Of a stretch of DNA of 64,000 nucleotides, positions 40,127 through 49,659 are shown one piece after another. The translations under genes were made by a program, and so were the position numbers. The stretch is from contig NZ_JAHZUY010000004.1 in assembly GCF_019458025.1 (NCBI RefSeq), forward strand, positions 62,001 through 126,000, written 5' to 3'. Under the pieces are notes generated by a model that made no database searches, was not told the origin of the DNA, and saw nothing but the letters and a program-made list of their open reading frames with translations. Within the stretch, counting starts at the first letter, position 1. Each line of letters starts with the position of its first letter. This stretch comes from Caldovatus aquaticus. GTDB taxonomy: Bacteria; Pseudomonadota; Alphaproteobacteria; Acetobacterales; Acetobacteraceae.

Positions 40127-43100
40127 CTAGGCCGCCCGCGCCTGCCGCGCGACGCGCGCCAGCGCCCCGAGCAGGTCGCGCGCCGCCTTCACCCGGCGCG
40201 GCAGATCGAGCTCGCGCACCAGCGCGAGCTTGTGGTCCGGGCGCAGCTTCACCTGCCCCTTCTGCGCCTGCACCCAGGCGATCAGCCCGCCCGGATTGGC
40301 GAACCGGTTGAGCCGGAAGGTGACGACGATCCCCTTCGGCCCGGCGTCCAGCTTCTCCACCCCCGCCTCGCGGCACAGCCGCTTGATCGCGACCACGGCG
40401 AGCAGGTTCTCCACCTCCTCCGGCAGCGGGCCGAAGCGGTCGGCGAGCTCGGCCGCCATCGCATCCACCTCCTTGTCGGAGTCGAGGGCGCCGATGCGAC
40501 GGTAGAGGCCGAGGCGCACCGGCAGGTCCGGCACGTAGCCCTCCGGGATCAGCACCGGCAGGCCGAGGTTGATCTGCGGCGTGAAGTCGCGCTCCGTCTC
40601 GGCGCGCCGCCCCTGCCCCGCGCGCAGCTCCGCCACCGCCTCCTCGAGCATCTGCTGGTAGAGCTCGATGCCGACCTCGCGGATGTGGCCGGACTGCTCC
40701 TCGCCCAGCAGGTTGCCGGCGCCGCGGATGTCGAGGTCGTGGCTCGCCAGGGTGAAGCCGGCGCCGAGGTTGTCGAGCGTCTGCATCACCTCGAGCCGCT
40801 TCTCGGCCGCGGGCGAGAGCCGGTGGCCCTGCGGCCAGGTGAGGTAGGCGTAGCCGCGCAGCTTGCCGCGCCCGACCCGGCCGCGGAGCTGGTAGAGCTG
40901 CGCCAGCCCGAACAGGTCGGCGCGGTGCACGATCAGCGTGTTGACCGCCGGCATGTCGAGTCCGCTCTCGATGATGTTGGTCGAGAGCAGGATGTCGTGC
41001 TTGCCGTCGCCGAACTCGGTCATCACGCGCTCGAGCTCGGTCGCGGCGAGCCGGCCGTGCGCGGTCACCAGCCGCGCCTCCGGCACGATCTCGCGCAGCC
41101 GCGCGGCGGTCGTCTCGAGGTCCTCGATGCGCGGCACGACGCAGAACACCTGGCCGCCGCGGAAGCGCTCGCGCTGGATCGCCTCGCGCAGAACCACGCC
41201 GTCCCAGGGCATGATGAAGGTACGCACGGCCAGGCGGTCCACGGGCGGCGTCGCGATCACGCTCATCTCGCGCACGCCGGTCAGCGCGAGCTGCAGCGTG
41301 CGCGGGATCGGCGTCGCGGTCAGCGTAAGCACGTGCACGTCGCTCTTCAGCGCCTTCAGCTTCTCCTTGTGCGCGACGCCGAAGTGCTGCTCCTCGTCCA
41401 CGATCAGCAGGCCGAGGTCGGCGAACTCGATCCCCTTGGCGAGCAGCGCATGGGTGCCGATGACGATGTTGACCGAGCCGTCCTTGAGCCCCGCCCGCAC
41501 CGCCGCCGCCTCCTTCGCCGAGACCAGCCGCGAGAGCTGCGCGACCTTGAGCGGGAAGCCCTCGAAGCGCGCGGCGAAGGTGCGGTAGTGCTGGCGCGCG
41601 AGCAGCGTCGTCGGCACGATCACCGCCACCTGCGCGCCGGCCATCGCCACCACGAAGGCGGCGCGCAGCGCCACCTCGGTCTTGCCGAAGCCGACGTCGC
41701 CGCAGACCAGCCGGTCCATCGGCCGCCCGGCGGCGAGGTCCTCCAGCACGTCGGCGATGGCGCGCTGCTGGTCCTCGGTCTCGGCGAAGGGGAAGCGGGC
41801 GCAGAACTCGTCCCAGCTCCCCTCGGGCGGGATGGCGACCAGGCCATCCTTCATCTTGCGCTCGGCGGCGATGCGGATCAGCCCCGCCGCCATGTCCTGG
41901 ATGCGCTGCCTCGCACGCGCCTTGCGGTGCTGCCAGGAGGTCCCGCCGAGCCGGTCGAGCGCGACCCCGACGGTGTCGGAGCCGAAGCGCGACAGCACCT
42001 CGATGTTCTCGACCGGGACGAACAGCTTGTCGCCGCCCTCGTAGAGGATGCGCAGGCAGTCGTGCGGCGCGCCGTTGACCTCGATCGTCTCCAGCCCCTC
42101 GTAGCGGCCGATGCCGTGGTCCTGGTGCACGACGAGGTCGCCCTCGGCGATCTCGGTCGCATCGGCGATGAACTGGTCGGCGCGGCGGCGCCGGCGCGGC
42201 GGGCGGGCGAGGCGCTCGCCGAGCAGGTCCTGCTCCCCCACCACGGAGAGGCCGGGCGCGGTGAAGCCGCGCTCGAGGCCGAGCACGATCAGCGCCACCA
42301 CGCCCGGGGGCAGCGCCTGCGCCGCCTCCCAGTCCTCGACGCCGGCCGCGGCGACCTTGTTCTCGCGCAGCAGGTTGCCGAGCCGGTCGCGCGAGCCGCG
42401 CGTCCAGGCGGCGACGATCGGGCGTCGCCCGGCGCGCACCGCCGCCTCGGCGTGCTCGGCATACGCCGCGAACACGTTGCGCCCGGCGGCGCGGACATCG
42501 GCGAACAGCGGCCCGGGATGGCCGCCGGCGTCGATGCCCTCCGCCCCCTCGGGCCGCGCCGACGGCGTGAACCGCAGCAGCGGCCCGCCGGCCAGCATCG
42601 CCTCCCAGCCGGCGCGGTCGAGATAGAGCCGCTCGGGCGGCGACGGACGGTAGGGCACCTCGCCCTCGCCGAGCCGCACCGGGGCGCGGCGCGCCTCGTA
42701 GTGGTCGGCGATCATCTCGAGCCGCGCCGCCAGCACCTCCTCCGCCTGGTGGTCGAGGCTGACGCTCGCCCCCGGCAGGTAGTCGAGCAGCGTCTCCATG
42801 CGCTCGTGGAACAGCCCGGCCCAGTGCTCCATGCCGGGATGCCGGCGCCCGGCGCTGATCGAGACGTAGAGCGGGTCGTCGGTCGCCGCGGCGCCGAACA
42901 GGTCCACGTAGCCGGTGCGGAAGCGGTGGATGCTCTCGGCGTCGAGGAACACCTCGCCCACCGGGCGCAGCCACAGCTCCTCCAGCGCCTGGCCGCTGCG
43001 CTGCGTTCCGGTGTCGAAGCGGCGCAGGCTCTCGATCTCGTCGCCGAACAGGTCGAGGCGCACCGGATCGGGCTCGCCGGCCGGGAAGAGGTCCACGATC

Positions 43101-43579
43101 CCGCCGCGCACGGCGTATTCGCCGGGCTCCATCACGGTGCCGCTGCGCCCGTAGCCGTTGGCCTCGAGGAAGGCGAGCAGGGCCTCCGGCCGCAGCCGTC
43201 CGCCCCTGCGGAGGTGCAGCGTCGCGCCGCGGAACACCGCGCGCGGCGGCACCTTCTGCACCAGCGCGTTGACGGTGGTGACGACGACGCGCGGATGGCC
43301 GGGACGGGGGAGCTCGAGCAGCCGGGTCAGCGTCGCGACGCGCTCGGCGACGATCTCCGGGTTCGGCGAGACGCGGTCGTAGGGCAGGCAGTCCCACGCC
43401 GGGAAGCGCAGCACCTCGATCTCCGGCGCCCAGAAGCCGAGCGCCTCGGCGACGCGGGCCATGCGCGCGTCGTCGCGGCAGACGTGCACGACCGGCGCCT
43501 CGGTCTCGGCGCGGCGGCGGGCGATCAGCAGGGCATCGTAGCCCTCCGGCGCGCCGTAGACGGTGAGGCCGCGGCTCAT
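40127..43579 (-). CDS. mfd: Transcription-repair coupling factor Mfd
   Basis: This 1150-aa SF2 translocase removes stalled RNA polymerase from DNA lesions and recruits UvrA. It has an N-terminal UvrB-homology region, the RNA-polymerase-interaction domain (DLVVHQDHGIGRYEGL), Walker A GDVGFGKTEVALRA, DEEQ in LLIVDEEQHFG, the RecG-like translocase motifs and the C-terminal TRCF domain. The length is normal. Its ATG overlaps the sdhE stop by four bases, so both are cotranscribed. Confidence 0.97.
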   Translation of the reverse strand: MSRGLTVYGAPEGYDALLIARRRAETEAPVVHVCRDDARMARVAEALGFWAPEIEVLRFPAWDCLPYDRVSPNPEIVAERVATLTRLLELPRPGHPRVVVTTVNALVQKVPPRAVFRGATLHLRRGGRLRPEALLAFLEANGYGRSGTVMEPGEYAVRGGIVDLFPAGEPDPVRLDLFGDEIESLRRFDTGTQRSGQALEELWLRPVGEVFLDAESIHRFRTGYVDLFGAAATDDPLYVSISAGRRHPGMEHWAGLFHERMETLLDYLPGASVSLDHQAEEVLAARLEMIADHYEARRAPVRLGEGEVPYRPSPPERLYLDRAGWEAMLAGGPLLRFTPSARPEGAEGIDAGGHPGPLFADVRAAGRNVFAAYAEHAEAAVRAGRRPIVAAWTRGSRDRLGNLLRENKVAAAGVEDWEAAQALPPGVVALIVLGLERGFTAPGLSVVGEQDLLGERLARPPRRRRRADQFIADATEIAEGDLVVHQDHGIGRYEGLETIEVNGAPHDCLRILYEGGDKLFVPVENIEVLSRFGSDTVGVALDRLGGTSWQHRKARARQRIQDMAAGLIRIAAERKMKDGLVAIPPEGSWDEFCARFPFAETEDQQRAIADVLEDLAAGRPMDRLVCGDVGFGKTEVALRAAFVVAMAGAQVAVIVPTTLLARQHYRTFAARFEGFPLKVAQLSRLVSAKEAAAVRAGLKDGSVNIVIGTHALLAKGIEFADLGLLIVDEEQHFGVAHKEKLKALKSDVHVLTLTATPIPRTLQLALTGVREMSVIATPPVDRLAVRTFIMPWDGVVLREAIQRERFRGGQVFCVVPRIEDLETTAARLREIVPEARLVTAHGRLAATELERVMTEFGDGKHDILLSTNIIESGLDMPAVNTLIVHRADLFGLAQLYQLRGRVGRGKLRGYAYLTWPQGHRLSPAAEKRLEVMQTLDNLGAGFTLASHDLDIRGAGNLLGEEQSGHIREVGIELYQQMLEEAVAELRAGQGRRAETERDFTPQINLGLPVLIPEGYVPDLPVRLGLYRRIGALDSDKEVDAMAAELADRFGPLPEEVENLLAVVAIKRLCREAGVEKLDAGPKGIVVTFRLNRFANPGGLIAWVQAQKGQVKLRPDHKLALVRELDLPRRVKAARDLLGALARVARQARAA

Positions 43580-43863
43580 GGGGCCTCCGCCGCCCCGCGC
43601 GCCGCCGCCTCGGCGGCGATCCGGCGCAGCATCGGGCTGTCGCAGGCCGCCGGCACGGGGCGGCGGCCGGACAGCCAGTCGGCGAGGTCCGCGTCGGGGT
43701 ATTCCAGCACCGCCTCGAGCTCGTCGAGCTCCTGCTCGGAGAGGGTGGCGATGGCGCGGGCGACGAAGCCGCCGATGAGGAGGTCCGCCTCCTTGGTGCC
43801 GCGGTGCCGCGCGCGGAACAGCAGGCGGCGGCGGCGGGGGTCCAGTTCGGTCGTGTCAGGCAT
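43576..43863 (-). CDS. sdhE: Succinate dehydrogenase assembly factor SdhE (FAD assembly factor, DUF339)
   Basis: This 95-aa protein has the conserved RGTKEADLLIG (RGxxE motif), needed for covalent attachment of FAD to SdhA, and LDELEAVLEYPDADLADWLSG. The family is small and five-helical. It opens the sdhE-mfd operon, with ATG at 43863. A recG-sdhE-mfd neighbourhood is common in alphaproteobacteria although no mechanistic link is known. Confidence 0.92.
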   Translation of the reverse strand: MPDTTELDPRRRRLLFRARHRGTKEADLLIGGFVARAIATLSEQELDELEAVLEYPDADLADWLSGRRPVPAACDSPMLRRIAAEAAARGAAEAP

Positions 43864-43900
43864 GTCGTGGGATCGGGCTCGGGCTGGCATATAGAGGCCG
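43864..43900. promoter_or_regulatory. 37-base divergent promoter space between sdhE and recG
   Basis: Only 37 bases separate the two divergent start codons. TATAGA at 43890-43895 sits five bases before the recG ATG, so if it is the -10, recG would be transcribed leaderless. No -35 is convincing. Promoter elements of each gene must overlap the other's coding start. Confidence 0.35.
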
Positions 43901-46042
43901 ATGGGAATCCTGTCAGCCCGAGGCGGCCGGCGCGGGGCGGCGCCGCCGGCCGCCCCCGCTGCGCCGTCCGCCGAGGCCGACCCGCGCCTCGCCCCGCTGC
44001 TCGCCCCCCTCGCCACGCTGCGCGGCGTGGGCCCGGGCCTCGCGCGGCTGCTCGCCGAGGCGGCGGGCGGGGAGCGGGTGCTCGACCTGCTGTTCCACCT
44101 GCCGGAGCGGGTGGTGCTGCGCCGGCGCCTCGCCGACCCGGCGGAGGCGCCGGCCGAGGGCGAGGTGGTGCTGGCCGCCACCATCCGCTCGCTGCGCGCG
44201 GCCGTCGCCCGCACCGGCCGGCCCTATGTGGAGGCGCGGGCCAGCGCCGCCGGCCGGCCGCTCACCATCCGCTATATCAACGGCCGCCTCGCCTGGCTCA
44301 AGGAGAAGCTGCCGGTCGGGGAGGTGCGCTTCTTCGCCGGCAGGCTGCTGCCGGAGGGCGCCGGCTATGCGATGCTGAACCCGCTCGCGGCGGCGCAGGA
44401 GGCCGCGCTGCCGCTCGCCGAGCCGGTCTGGCCGCTGGTGCGCGACCTCAGCCAGCCGCGCCTCGCCGCCGCCATGCGCGCCGCGCTGGAGCGCCTGCCG
44501 GAGCTGCCCGAGTGGCAGGACCCGGCGCTCCTGCGGCGCGAGGGCTGGCCCGGCTTCGCCGCCGCGATTCGCGCCCTGCAGGTGCCCGCCGGCCCGCTGC
44601 CGGAAGGGGCGCGCCGGCGCCTCGCCTACGACGAGCTGCTCGCCGGCCAGCTCGCCCTCGGCCTGGTGCGGCGGCGGGTGCGGGCGCGGCCCGGGCGGGC
44701 GCTGACCGGCGACGGGACGCTGCGCGCGCGGGCGCTCGCCGCCTTCGGCCGTGCCCTGACGCCAAGCCAGGCCCGGGCGGTGGCCGAGATCGACGCCGAC
44801 CTCGCCGCGCCGACGCGGATGCTGCGCCTGCTGCAGGGCGATGTCGGCTCCGGCAAGACCCTGGTCGCGGTGCTGGCGATGCTGCGCGCGGTCGAGGCAG
44901 GCGCCCAGGCGGCGCTGATGGCGCCGACCGAGATCCTGGCGCGCCAGCACCTGCGCACCCTCGCCCGCCTGTGCCTGCCCGCCGGGGTCCGCGTCGAGCT
45001 GCTGACCGGCAGCGTCAAGGGCGCGCAGCGCCGCCGCGTGCTGGCCGGGCTTGCCGAGGGCTCGGTCAGGATCGTCGTCGGCACCCACGCCCTGTTCCAG
45101 GAGAGCGTGGAGTTCCGCGACCTCGGGCTCGCCGTGGTGGACGAGCAGCACCGCTTCGGCGTCGCCCAGCGGCTGATGCTCGCCGGCAAGGGCAGCCAGG
45201 CCGACATGCTGGTGATGACCGCGACGCCGATCCCGCGCACGCTGCTGCTGACGCAGTGGGGCGAGATGGCGGTCAGCCGGCTCACCGACAAGCCCGCGGG
45301 GCGGCGGCCGGTGCGCACCACGCTGCACGGGCTCAGGCAGCTGCCCGAGGTGACCGAGGCCATCGCCCGCGCCCTCGACCGCGGCGCGCGCGTCTACTGG
45401 GTCTGCCCGCATGTCGCCGAGAGCGAGGCGAGCGACATCGCCGCCGCCGAGACCCGCGCGGCGGAACTGCGCGAACGCTTCGGCGCCCTGGTCGGCCTCG
45501 CCCACGGCCGGCTGGAGACGGACGCGCGCGAGGCGGCGCTCGGCGACTTCGCCGCCGGCCGCACGCGCATCCTCGTCGCCACCACGGTGATCGAGGTCGG
45601 CGTGGACGTGCCCGAGGCCACGGTGATGGTGATCGAGCACGCCGAGCGCTTCGGCCTCGCCCAGCTCCACCAGCTCCGCGGCCGCGTCGGGCGCGGCGCG
45701 GAGGCGAGCCACTGCCTGCTGCTCTACGACGAGGGCCTCGGCCACGCCGCGCGCGAGCGCCTGCTGATCCTGCGCGACACCGAGGACGGCTTCGCCATCG
45801 CCGACGCCGACTTCCGCCTGCGCGGCGCCGGCGAGGCGCTGGGCACGCGCCAGTCCGGCCTGCCCGGCTTCCGCCTCGCCGATCCCGTCGAGCACGAGGG
45901 GCTGATCCGCCTCGCCCACCAGGACGCGGAGCTGCTGCTCGAGAAGGACCCGCGGCTCGCCTCCGAGCGCGGGCGGGCGGCGCGGCTGCTGCTTGCGCTG
46001 TTCGGCAAGGAGGCGGCGATGGAGACGCTGCACGCGGGCTGA
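43901..46042 (+). CDS. recG: ATP-dependent DNA helicase RecG
   Basis: This 713-aa branch-migration helicase reverses stalled forks. An N-terminal wedge/OB domain (LRGVGPGLARLLAEAA, HLPERVVLRRRL) is followed by Walker A GDVGSGKTLVAVL, motif II VVDEQHRFG, motif III TATPIPRTL, and VIEVGVDVPEATVMVIEHAERFGLAQLHQLRGRVGRG. The length is typical. It diverges from sdhE. Confidence 0.97.
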   Translation: MGILSARGGRRGAAPPAAPAAPSAEADPRLAPLLAPLATLRGVGPGLARLLAEAAGGERVLDLLFHLPERVVLRRRLADPAEAPAEGEVVLAATIRSLRAAVARTGRPYVEARASAAGRPLTIRYINGRLAWLKEKLPVGEVRFFAGRLLPEGAGYAMLNPLAAAQEAALPLAEPVWPLVRDLSQPRLAAAMRAALERLPELPEWQDPALLRREGWPGFAAAIRALQVPAGPLPEGARRRLAYDELLAGQLALGLVRRRVRARPGRALTGDGTLRARALAAFGRALTPSQARAVAEIDADLAAPTRMLRLLQGDVGSGKTLVAVLAMLRAVEAGAQAALMAPTEILARQHLRTLARLCLPAGVRVELLTGSVKGAQRRRVLAGLAEGSVRIVVGTHALFQESVEFRDLGLAVVDEQHRFGVAQRLMLAGKGSQADMLVMTATPIPRTLLLTQWGEMAVSRLTDKPAGRRPVRTTLHGLRQLPEVTEAIARALDRGARVYWVCPHVAESEASDIAAAETRAAELRERFGALVGLAHGRLETDAREAALGDFAAGRTRILVATTVIEVGVDVPEATVMVIEHAERFGLAQLHQLRGRVGRGAEASHCLLLYDEGLGHAARERLLILRDTEDGFAIADADFRLRGAGEALGTRQSGLPGFRLADPVEHEGLIRLAHQDAELLLEKDPRLASERGRAARLLLALFGKEAAMETLHAG

Positions 46043-46173
46043 TCCGGCCGCGCCGCCCGCCCGCCGGGGGCGGCGGACCGTTCCGGCGGCGGCGCCGCCG
46101 CAGGGGGTTGCAAGGCCCCCGCCCGCATGTAAATCCGCCCACCGTCGGGGGAGTGACCCAGGGGGACCACGCC
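46043..46173 (+). promoter_or_regulatory. Spacer between recG and the GldA-like ABC operon with GC hairpins
   Basis: The 131 bases hold a self-complementary CGGCGGC.GCCGCCG palindrome (46087-46100) and GGGGG/CCCCC around TTGCAAGG (46103-46120). These could end recG transcription. The 40 bases that follow, ending in a GGGGGA ribosome site, lead into the ABC operon. Confidence 0.4.
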
Positions 46174-46929
46174 GTGCCCGCGCTGATCGAGATCGAGCGC
46201 CTCACCAAGCGCTTCGGCAGCTTCACCGCCGTGGACGACGTCTCCTTCACCGTGGACCGCGGCGAGGTGGTCGGCTTCCTCGGCCCGAACGGCGCCGGCA
46301 AGTCCACCACCATGAAGATGCTCGCCGGCTTCGTCACGCCGAGCGCCGGCACCGCCCGCGTCTGCGGCCACGACGTGGTGGACGAGCCGGTGGCGGTGAA
46401 GCGCTGCCTCGGCTACCTGCCGGAGGGCGCGCCGACCTACCCGGAGATGAGCGTCCTGGGCTTTCTCCGCTTCGTCGCCCGCGTGCGCGGCTACCGCGGC
46501 TCGGAGGCGGAGGACCGCGTCGCCCGCGCGATGCGCCTGACGAGCCTGGAAGGCGTGCGCCTGCAGCCGATCGAGACGCTCTCCAAGGGCTTCAAACGCC
46601 GCGTCGGCCTCGCCCAGGCGCTGCTGCACGACCCGCCGGCCCTGGTGATGGACGAGCCCACCGACGGCCTCGACCCCAATCAGAAGCACGAGGTGCGCGA
46701 GCTGATCCGCGCCATGGCTCCCGAGAAGGCGATCGTGATCTCGACCCACATCCTCGAGGAGGTGGACGCCGTCTGCACCCGCGCCGTGATCATCGCCCGC
46801 GGCCGCGTCGTGGTGGACGCCACACCGCGCGCACTGGAGGCGCCGGGCAGGACGCTCGACGAGGTGTTCCGCGAGCTCACCCTCGGCGGCGCCCGCGCGC
46901 CGGAGCCCGCGGCAGCGGAGGCCGCCTGA
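46174..46929 (+). CDS. ABC transporter ATP-binding protein (GldA/NatA-like)
   Basis: This 251-aa DrrA/GldA-type ATPase has Walker A GPNGAGKST, Q-loop YLPEGAPTYPEMSVLGFL, a modified signature ETLSKGFKRRVGLAQAL, Walker B LVMDEPTDGLDPNQ and H-loop ISTHILEEV. The LSKGFKRRVG signature and DGLDPNQ are typical of ATPases paired with GldF/GldG-like proteins. GTG 46174 has GGGGGA at good spacing; GTG 46153 in the same frame is an alternative. It is the first gene of a five-gene unit. Confidence 0.88.
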   Translation: MPALIEIERLTKRFGSFTAVDDVSFTVDRGEVVGFLGPNGAGKSTTMKMLAGFVTPSAGTARVCGHDVVDEPVAVKRCLGYLPEGAPTYPEMSVLGFLRFVARVRGYRGSEAEDRVARAMRLTSLEGVRLQPIETLSKGFKRRVGLAQALLHDPPALVMDEPTDGLDPNQKHEVRELIRAMAPEKAIVISTHILEEVDAVCTRAVIIARGRVVVDATPRALEAPGRTLDEVFRELTLGGARAPEPAAAEAA

Positions 46930-46930
46930 G

Positions 46931-47662
46931 ATGGGCGCCACCCTTGCCGTCGCGCGGCGGGAGCTCGCCGGCTACTTCGCCACCCCCGTCGCCTACGTGT
47001 TCATCGTCATCTTCCTGGTGCTCTCGGGGGCGCTGACCTTCACCGCCGGCGGCTTCTTCGCGCGCAACCAGGCCGACCTGCAGCCCTTCTTCAACCTCGT
47101 CCCCTGGCTGTTCCTGTTCCTCGTCCCCGCGATCACCATGCGGCTCTGGGCCGAGGAGCGCCGCCTCGGCACGATCGAGCTGCTGCTCACCCTGCCGGTC
47201 GCGCAGTGGCAGGCGGTGCTCGGCAAGTTCCTCGCCGCCTGGGCGTTCTGCGCGATCGCGCTCGCCCTCACCTTCCCGCTCTGGATCACGGTGAACGTGC
47301 TCGGCGAGCCGGACAACGGCGTGATCCTCAGCGGCTACGCGGGCTGCCTGCTGGTCGCCGGCGCCTATCTTGCGGTCGGCGCCGCGCTCTCGGCGCTGAC
47401 CAAGAACCAGGTCATCGCCTTCGTCCTCGCCGTCGCCGTCTGCTTCGTGTTCGCCGCCGCCGGCACCCAGGTGGTGACGGAGTTCCTCTCGCGGCGCCTC
47501 CCCGCGCTGGCCGAGGTCGCGCGCCAGCTCTCGGTGACCGAGCGCTTCGGCGGCTTCCAGCGCGGCGTGATCGCGCTGCGCGACATCGTCTTCTTCGCCA
47601 GCTTCATCGGCTTCTGGCTGTTCGCGAACGCGGTGGCCGTGGACCACCGCAAGGCGGACTGA
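46931..47662 (+). CDS. ABC transporter permease (GldF-like, ABC-2 subfamily)
   Basis: This 243-aa membrane protein has six helices. The family hallmarks are VARRELAGYFATPVAYVFIVIFL near the N terminus and ITMRLWAEERRLGTIELLLTLPV, as in GldF. It would form the channel driven by the ATPase just upstream (two-base gap). Substrate is unknown. Confidence 0.88.
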   Translation: MGATLAVARRELAGYFATPVAYVFIVIFLVLSGALTFTAGGFFARNQADLQPFFNLVPWLFLFLVPAITMRLWAEERRLGTIELLLTLPVAQWQAVLGKFLAAWAFCAIALALTFPLWITVNVLGEPDNGVILSGYAGCLLVAGAYLAVGAALSALTKNQVIAFVLAVAVCFVFAAAGTQVVTEFLSRRLPALAEVARQLSVTERFGGFQRGVIALRDIVFFASFIGFWLFANAVAVDHRKAD

Positions 47663-47666
47663 CCCC

Positions 47667-49646
47667 ATGAGCGTCGCCACCACCGCCGGCACCGCCGCCG
47701 CCCGCCCCGCCCCGCGCCCCGCCGCGCGGCGCGGCTGGTCCTCCGCCTTCGCCCTGCTCGCCGCCGCCGCGCTCGCCGTCGGCGTGAACGCGCTGGCGGA
47801 CCGGCTGCTGCCGCGCGCCCGGCTCGACCTCACCGCGCAGCGCCTCTACACGCTGAGCGAGGGCACGCGGCAGGTGCTCGCCGGCCTGCGCGACCCGGTG
47901 ACGCTGCGGCTCTACTACTCGCGCAAGCTCGGCGCGCAATTGCCGATCTACGGCGCCTACGCCGACCGGGTGCGCGAGATGCTGCAGGAATACGCCGCCC
48001 TCTCCGGCGGCAAGATCCGCCTCGAATTCCACGACCCCGAGCCGTTCAGCGAAACCGAGGACCGGGCGCTGGCCTACGGCCTGCAGGGCGTGCCGCTCGA
48101 CCAGTCCGGGGAGCAGGTCTATTTCGGCCTCGCCGGCACCAACCTGCTCGACGACGAGCGCACCATCCCCTTCTTCCAGCCGGAGCGCGAGCGCTTCCTC
48201 GAGTACGACCTGACGCGGGTGGTGTTCGAGCTCTCGAACCCCCGCCGGCCGGTGGTCGGCGTGATGTCCTCGCTGCCGCTCAACGGCGACCCGCGCCTGA
48301 TGATGATGCGCATGGGAAGCGGCGGCGGACAGCCCTTCGTGGTGATGCAGCAGCTCCGCCAGTTCCTCACGGTGCGCGACATCCCGCTCGACGCCCAGCG
48401 GATCGCGGACGACGTGCAGGTCCTGATCGTCGCGCACGCGCAGAACCTGTCCGAGGCGACGCTCTACGCGATCGACCAGTTCGTCATGCGCGGCGGCAAG
48501 CTGTTCGTGCTGACCGACCCGCATTCCGAGAGCCAGGCGAGCCGCGCGCCGCTCGGCCGCCCGCCCGCCTCCACCGCCTCCTCGCTCGACCGCCTGCTCA
48601 GCGCCTGGGGCATCGAGGCGCCGTCGGACAAGGTGGTGCTCGACCTGCGCGGCGCCTGGCGGGTGCGCGCCAACCCGCAGGACCGGGTGCAGGCGGTGGA
48701 CTACGTCGCCTGGTACAACCTCCAGGGCGATTCGCTGAACCGCGCCGACGTCGCCACCGGCGAGCTCGCCCAGGTCACCGTCGCCTCCGCCGGCGAGGTC
48801 CGCCGCCGCGAAGGCGGCCCGCCGATCGAGTTTACCCCCCTCCTCACCACCAGCGAGCGCAGCATGGTGGTGGATGCCCAGCGGGTGCGCGAGAACCCGA
48901 ACCCGGCCCAGCTCCTCGCCGAATTCCGTCCCGACGGGCAGCGCCGCGTGATCGCGGCGCGGGTGCGCGGGGAGCTCCGCTCCGCCTTCCCCGACGGCCC
49001 GCCGCAGCCGCCCGAGGGCCAGGAGCGCCCGGCCGACTTCCCCGCGCACCGCACCCGCACCGAGGGGCCGGCCAACCTGGTCGTCGCCGGCGACGCCGAC
49101 ATCCTCGAGGACCGCTTCTGGGTGCGCATCCAGGACTTCTTCGGCCAGGAGATCGCCACCCCCTTCTCCGACAACGGCGCCTTCGTCGCCAACGTCGCGG
49201 ACACGCTGGCCGGCGGCGACGCGCTGATCTCGCTGCGCTCGCGCGGCGAGTCGCTGCGCCCCTTCACCCTGGTCGAGGACATCCGGCGCGAGGCCGACCG
49301 CAAGTTCCGCGCCCGCGAACGCGAGCTGCAGCAGACCCTGGAGCAGACCGAGCGCCGCCTGCGCGAGCTGCGCCAGGGCCCCGCCGCCGGCAGCGCCCAG
49401 GGCGGCCAGGCGGCCGGCGCCGTGATCACCCCCGAGCAGCGCGCCGAGATCGACCGCGCACGGGCGGAGATCCTGCGCACGCGCCAGGAGCTGCGCACCG
49501 TGCAGCTCGAGCTGCGCCGCGACATCGAGCGCCTGGAGACCTGGCTGCGCATCGCCAACATCGCCCTGGTGCCGGCGCTGCTGACCCTGTTCGCCGTCTT
49601 CCTCGGCGTGGCGCGCGCCCGCCGCCGCGCCGCGGCGCGGGCGTGA
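47667..49646 (+). CDS. GldG-like ABC transporter auxiliary protein
   Basis: This 659-aa protein has one N-terminal helix (SSAFALLAAAALAVGVNALAD), a large extracytoplasmic domain and a C-terminal helix (IALVPALLTLFAVFLGVARARRR). It contains LDLTAQRLYTLSEGTRQVLAGLRDPVTLRLYYSRKL, the typical start of the GldG/IFT-like ABC auxiliary fold, and a coiled coil at about 540-625 before the last helix. GldG partners GldF in Bacteroidetes gliding machinery. This organism shows no other gliding genes here, so the role is probably envelope-related but unproven. Confidence 0.85.
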   Translation: MSVATTAGTAAARPAPRPAARRGWSSAFALLAAAALAVGVNALADRLLPRARLDLTAQRLYTLSEGTRQVLAGLRDPVTLRLYYSRKLGAQLPIYGAYADRVREMLQEYAALSGGKIRLEFHDPEPFSETEDRALAYGLQGVPLDQSGEQVYFGLAGTNLLDDERTIPFFQPERERFLEYDLTRVVFELSNPRRPVVGVMSSLPLNGDPRLMMMRMGSGGGQPFVVMQQLRQFLTVRDIPLDAQRIADDVQVLIVAHAQNLSEATLYAIDQFVMRGGKLFVLTDPHSESQASRAPLGRPPASTASSLDRLLSAWGIEAPSDKVVLDLRGAWRVRANPQDRVQAVDYVAWYNLQGDSLNRADVATGELAQVTVASAGEVRRREGGPPIEFTPLLTTSERSMVVDAQRVRENPNPAQLLAEFRPDGQRRVIAARVRGELRSAFPDGPPQPPEGQERPADFPAHRTRTEGPANLVVAGDADILEDRFWVRIQDFFGQEIATPFSDNGAFVANVADTLAGGDALISLRSRGESLRPFTLVEDIRREADRKFRARERELQQTLEQTERRLRELRQGPAAGSAQGGQAAGAVITPEQRAEIDRARAEILRTRQELRTVQLELRRDIERLETWLRIANIALVPALLTLFAVFLGVARARRRAAARA

Positions 49647-49659
49647 GAAGGGAAGGCCG

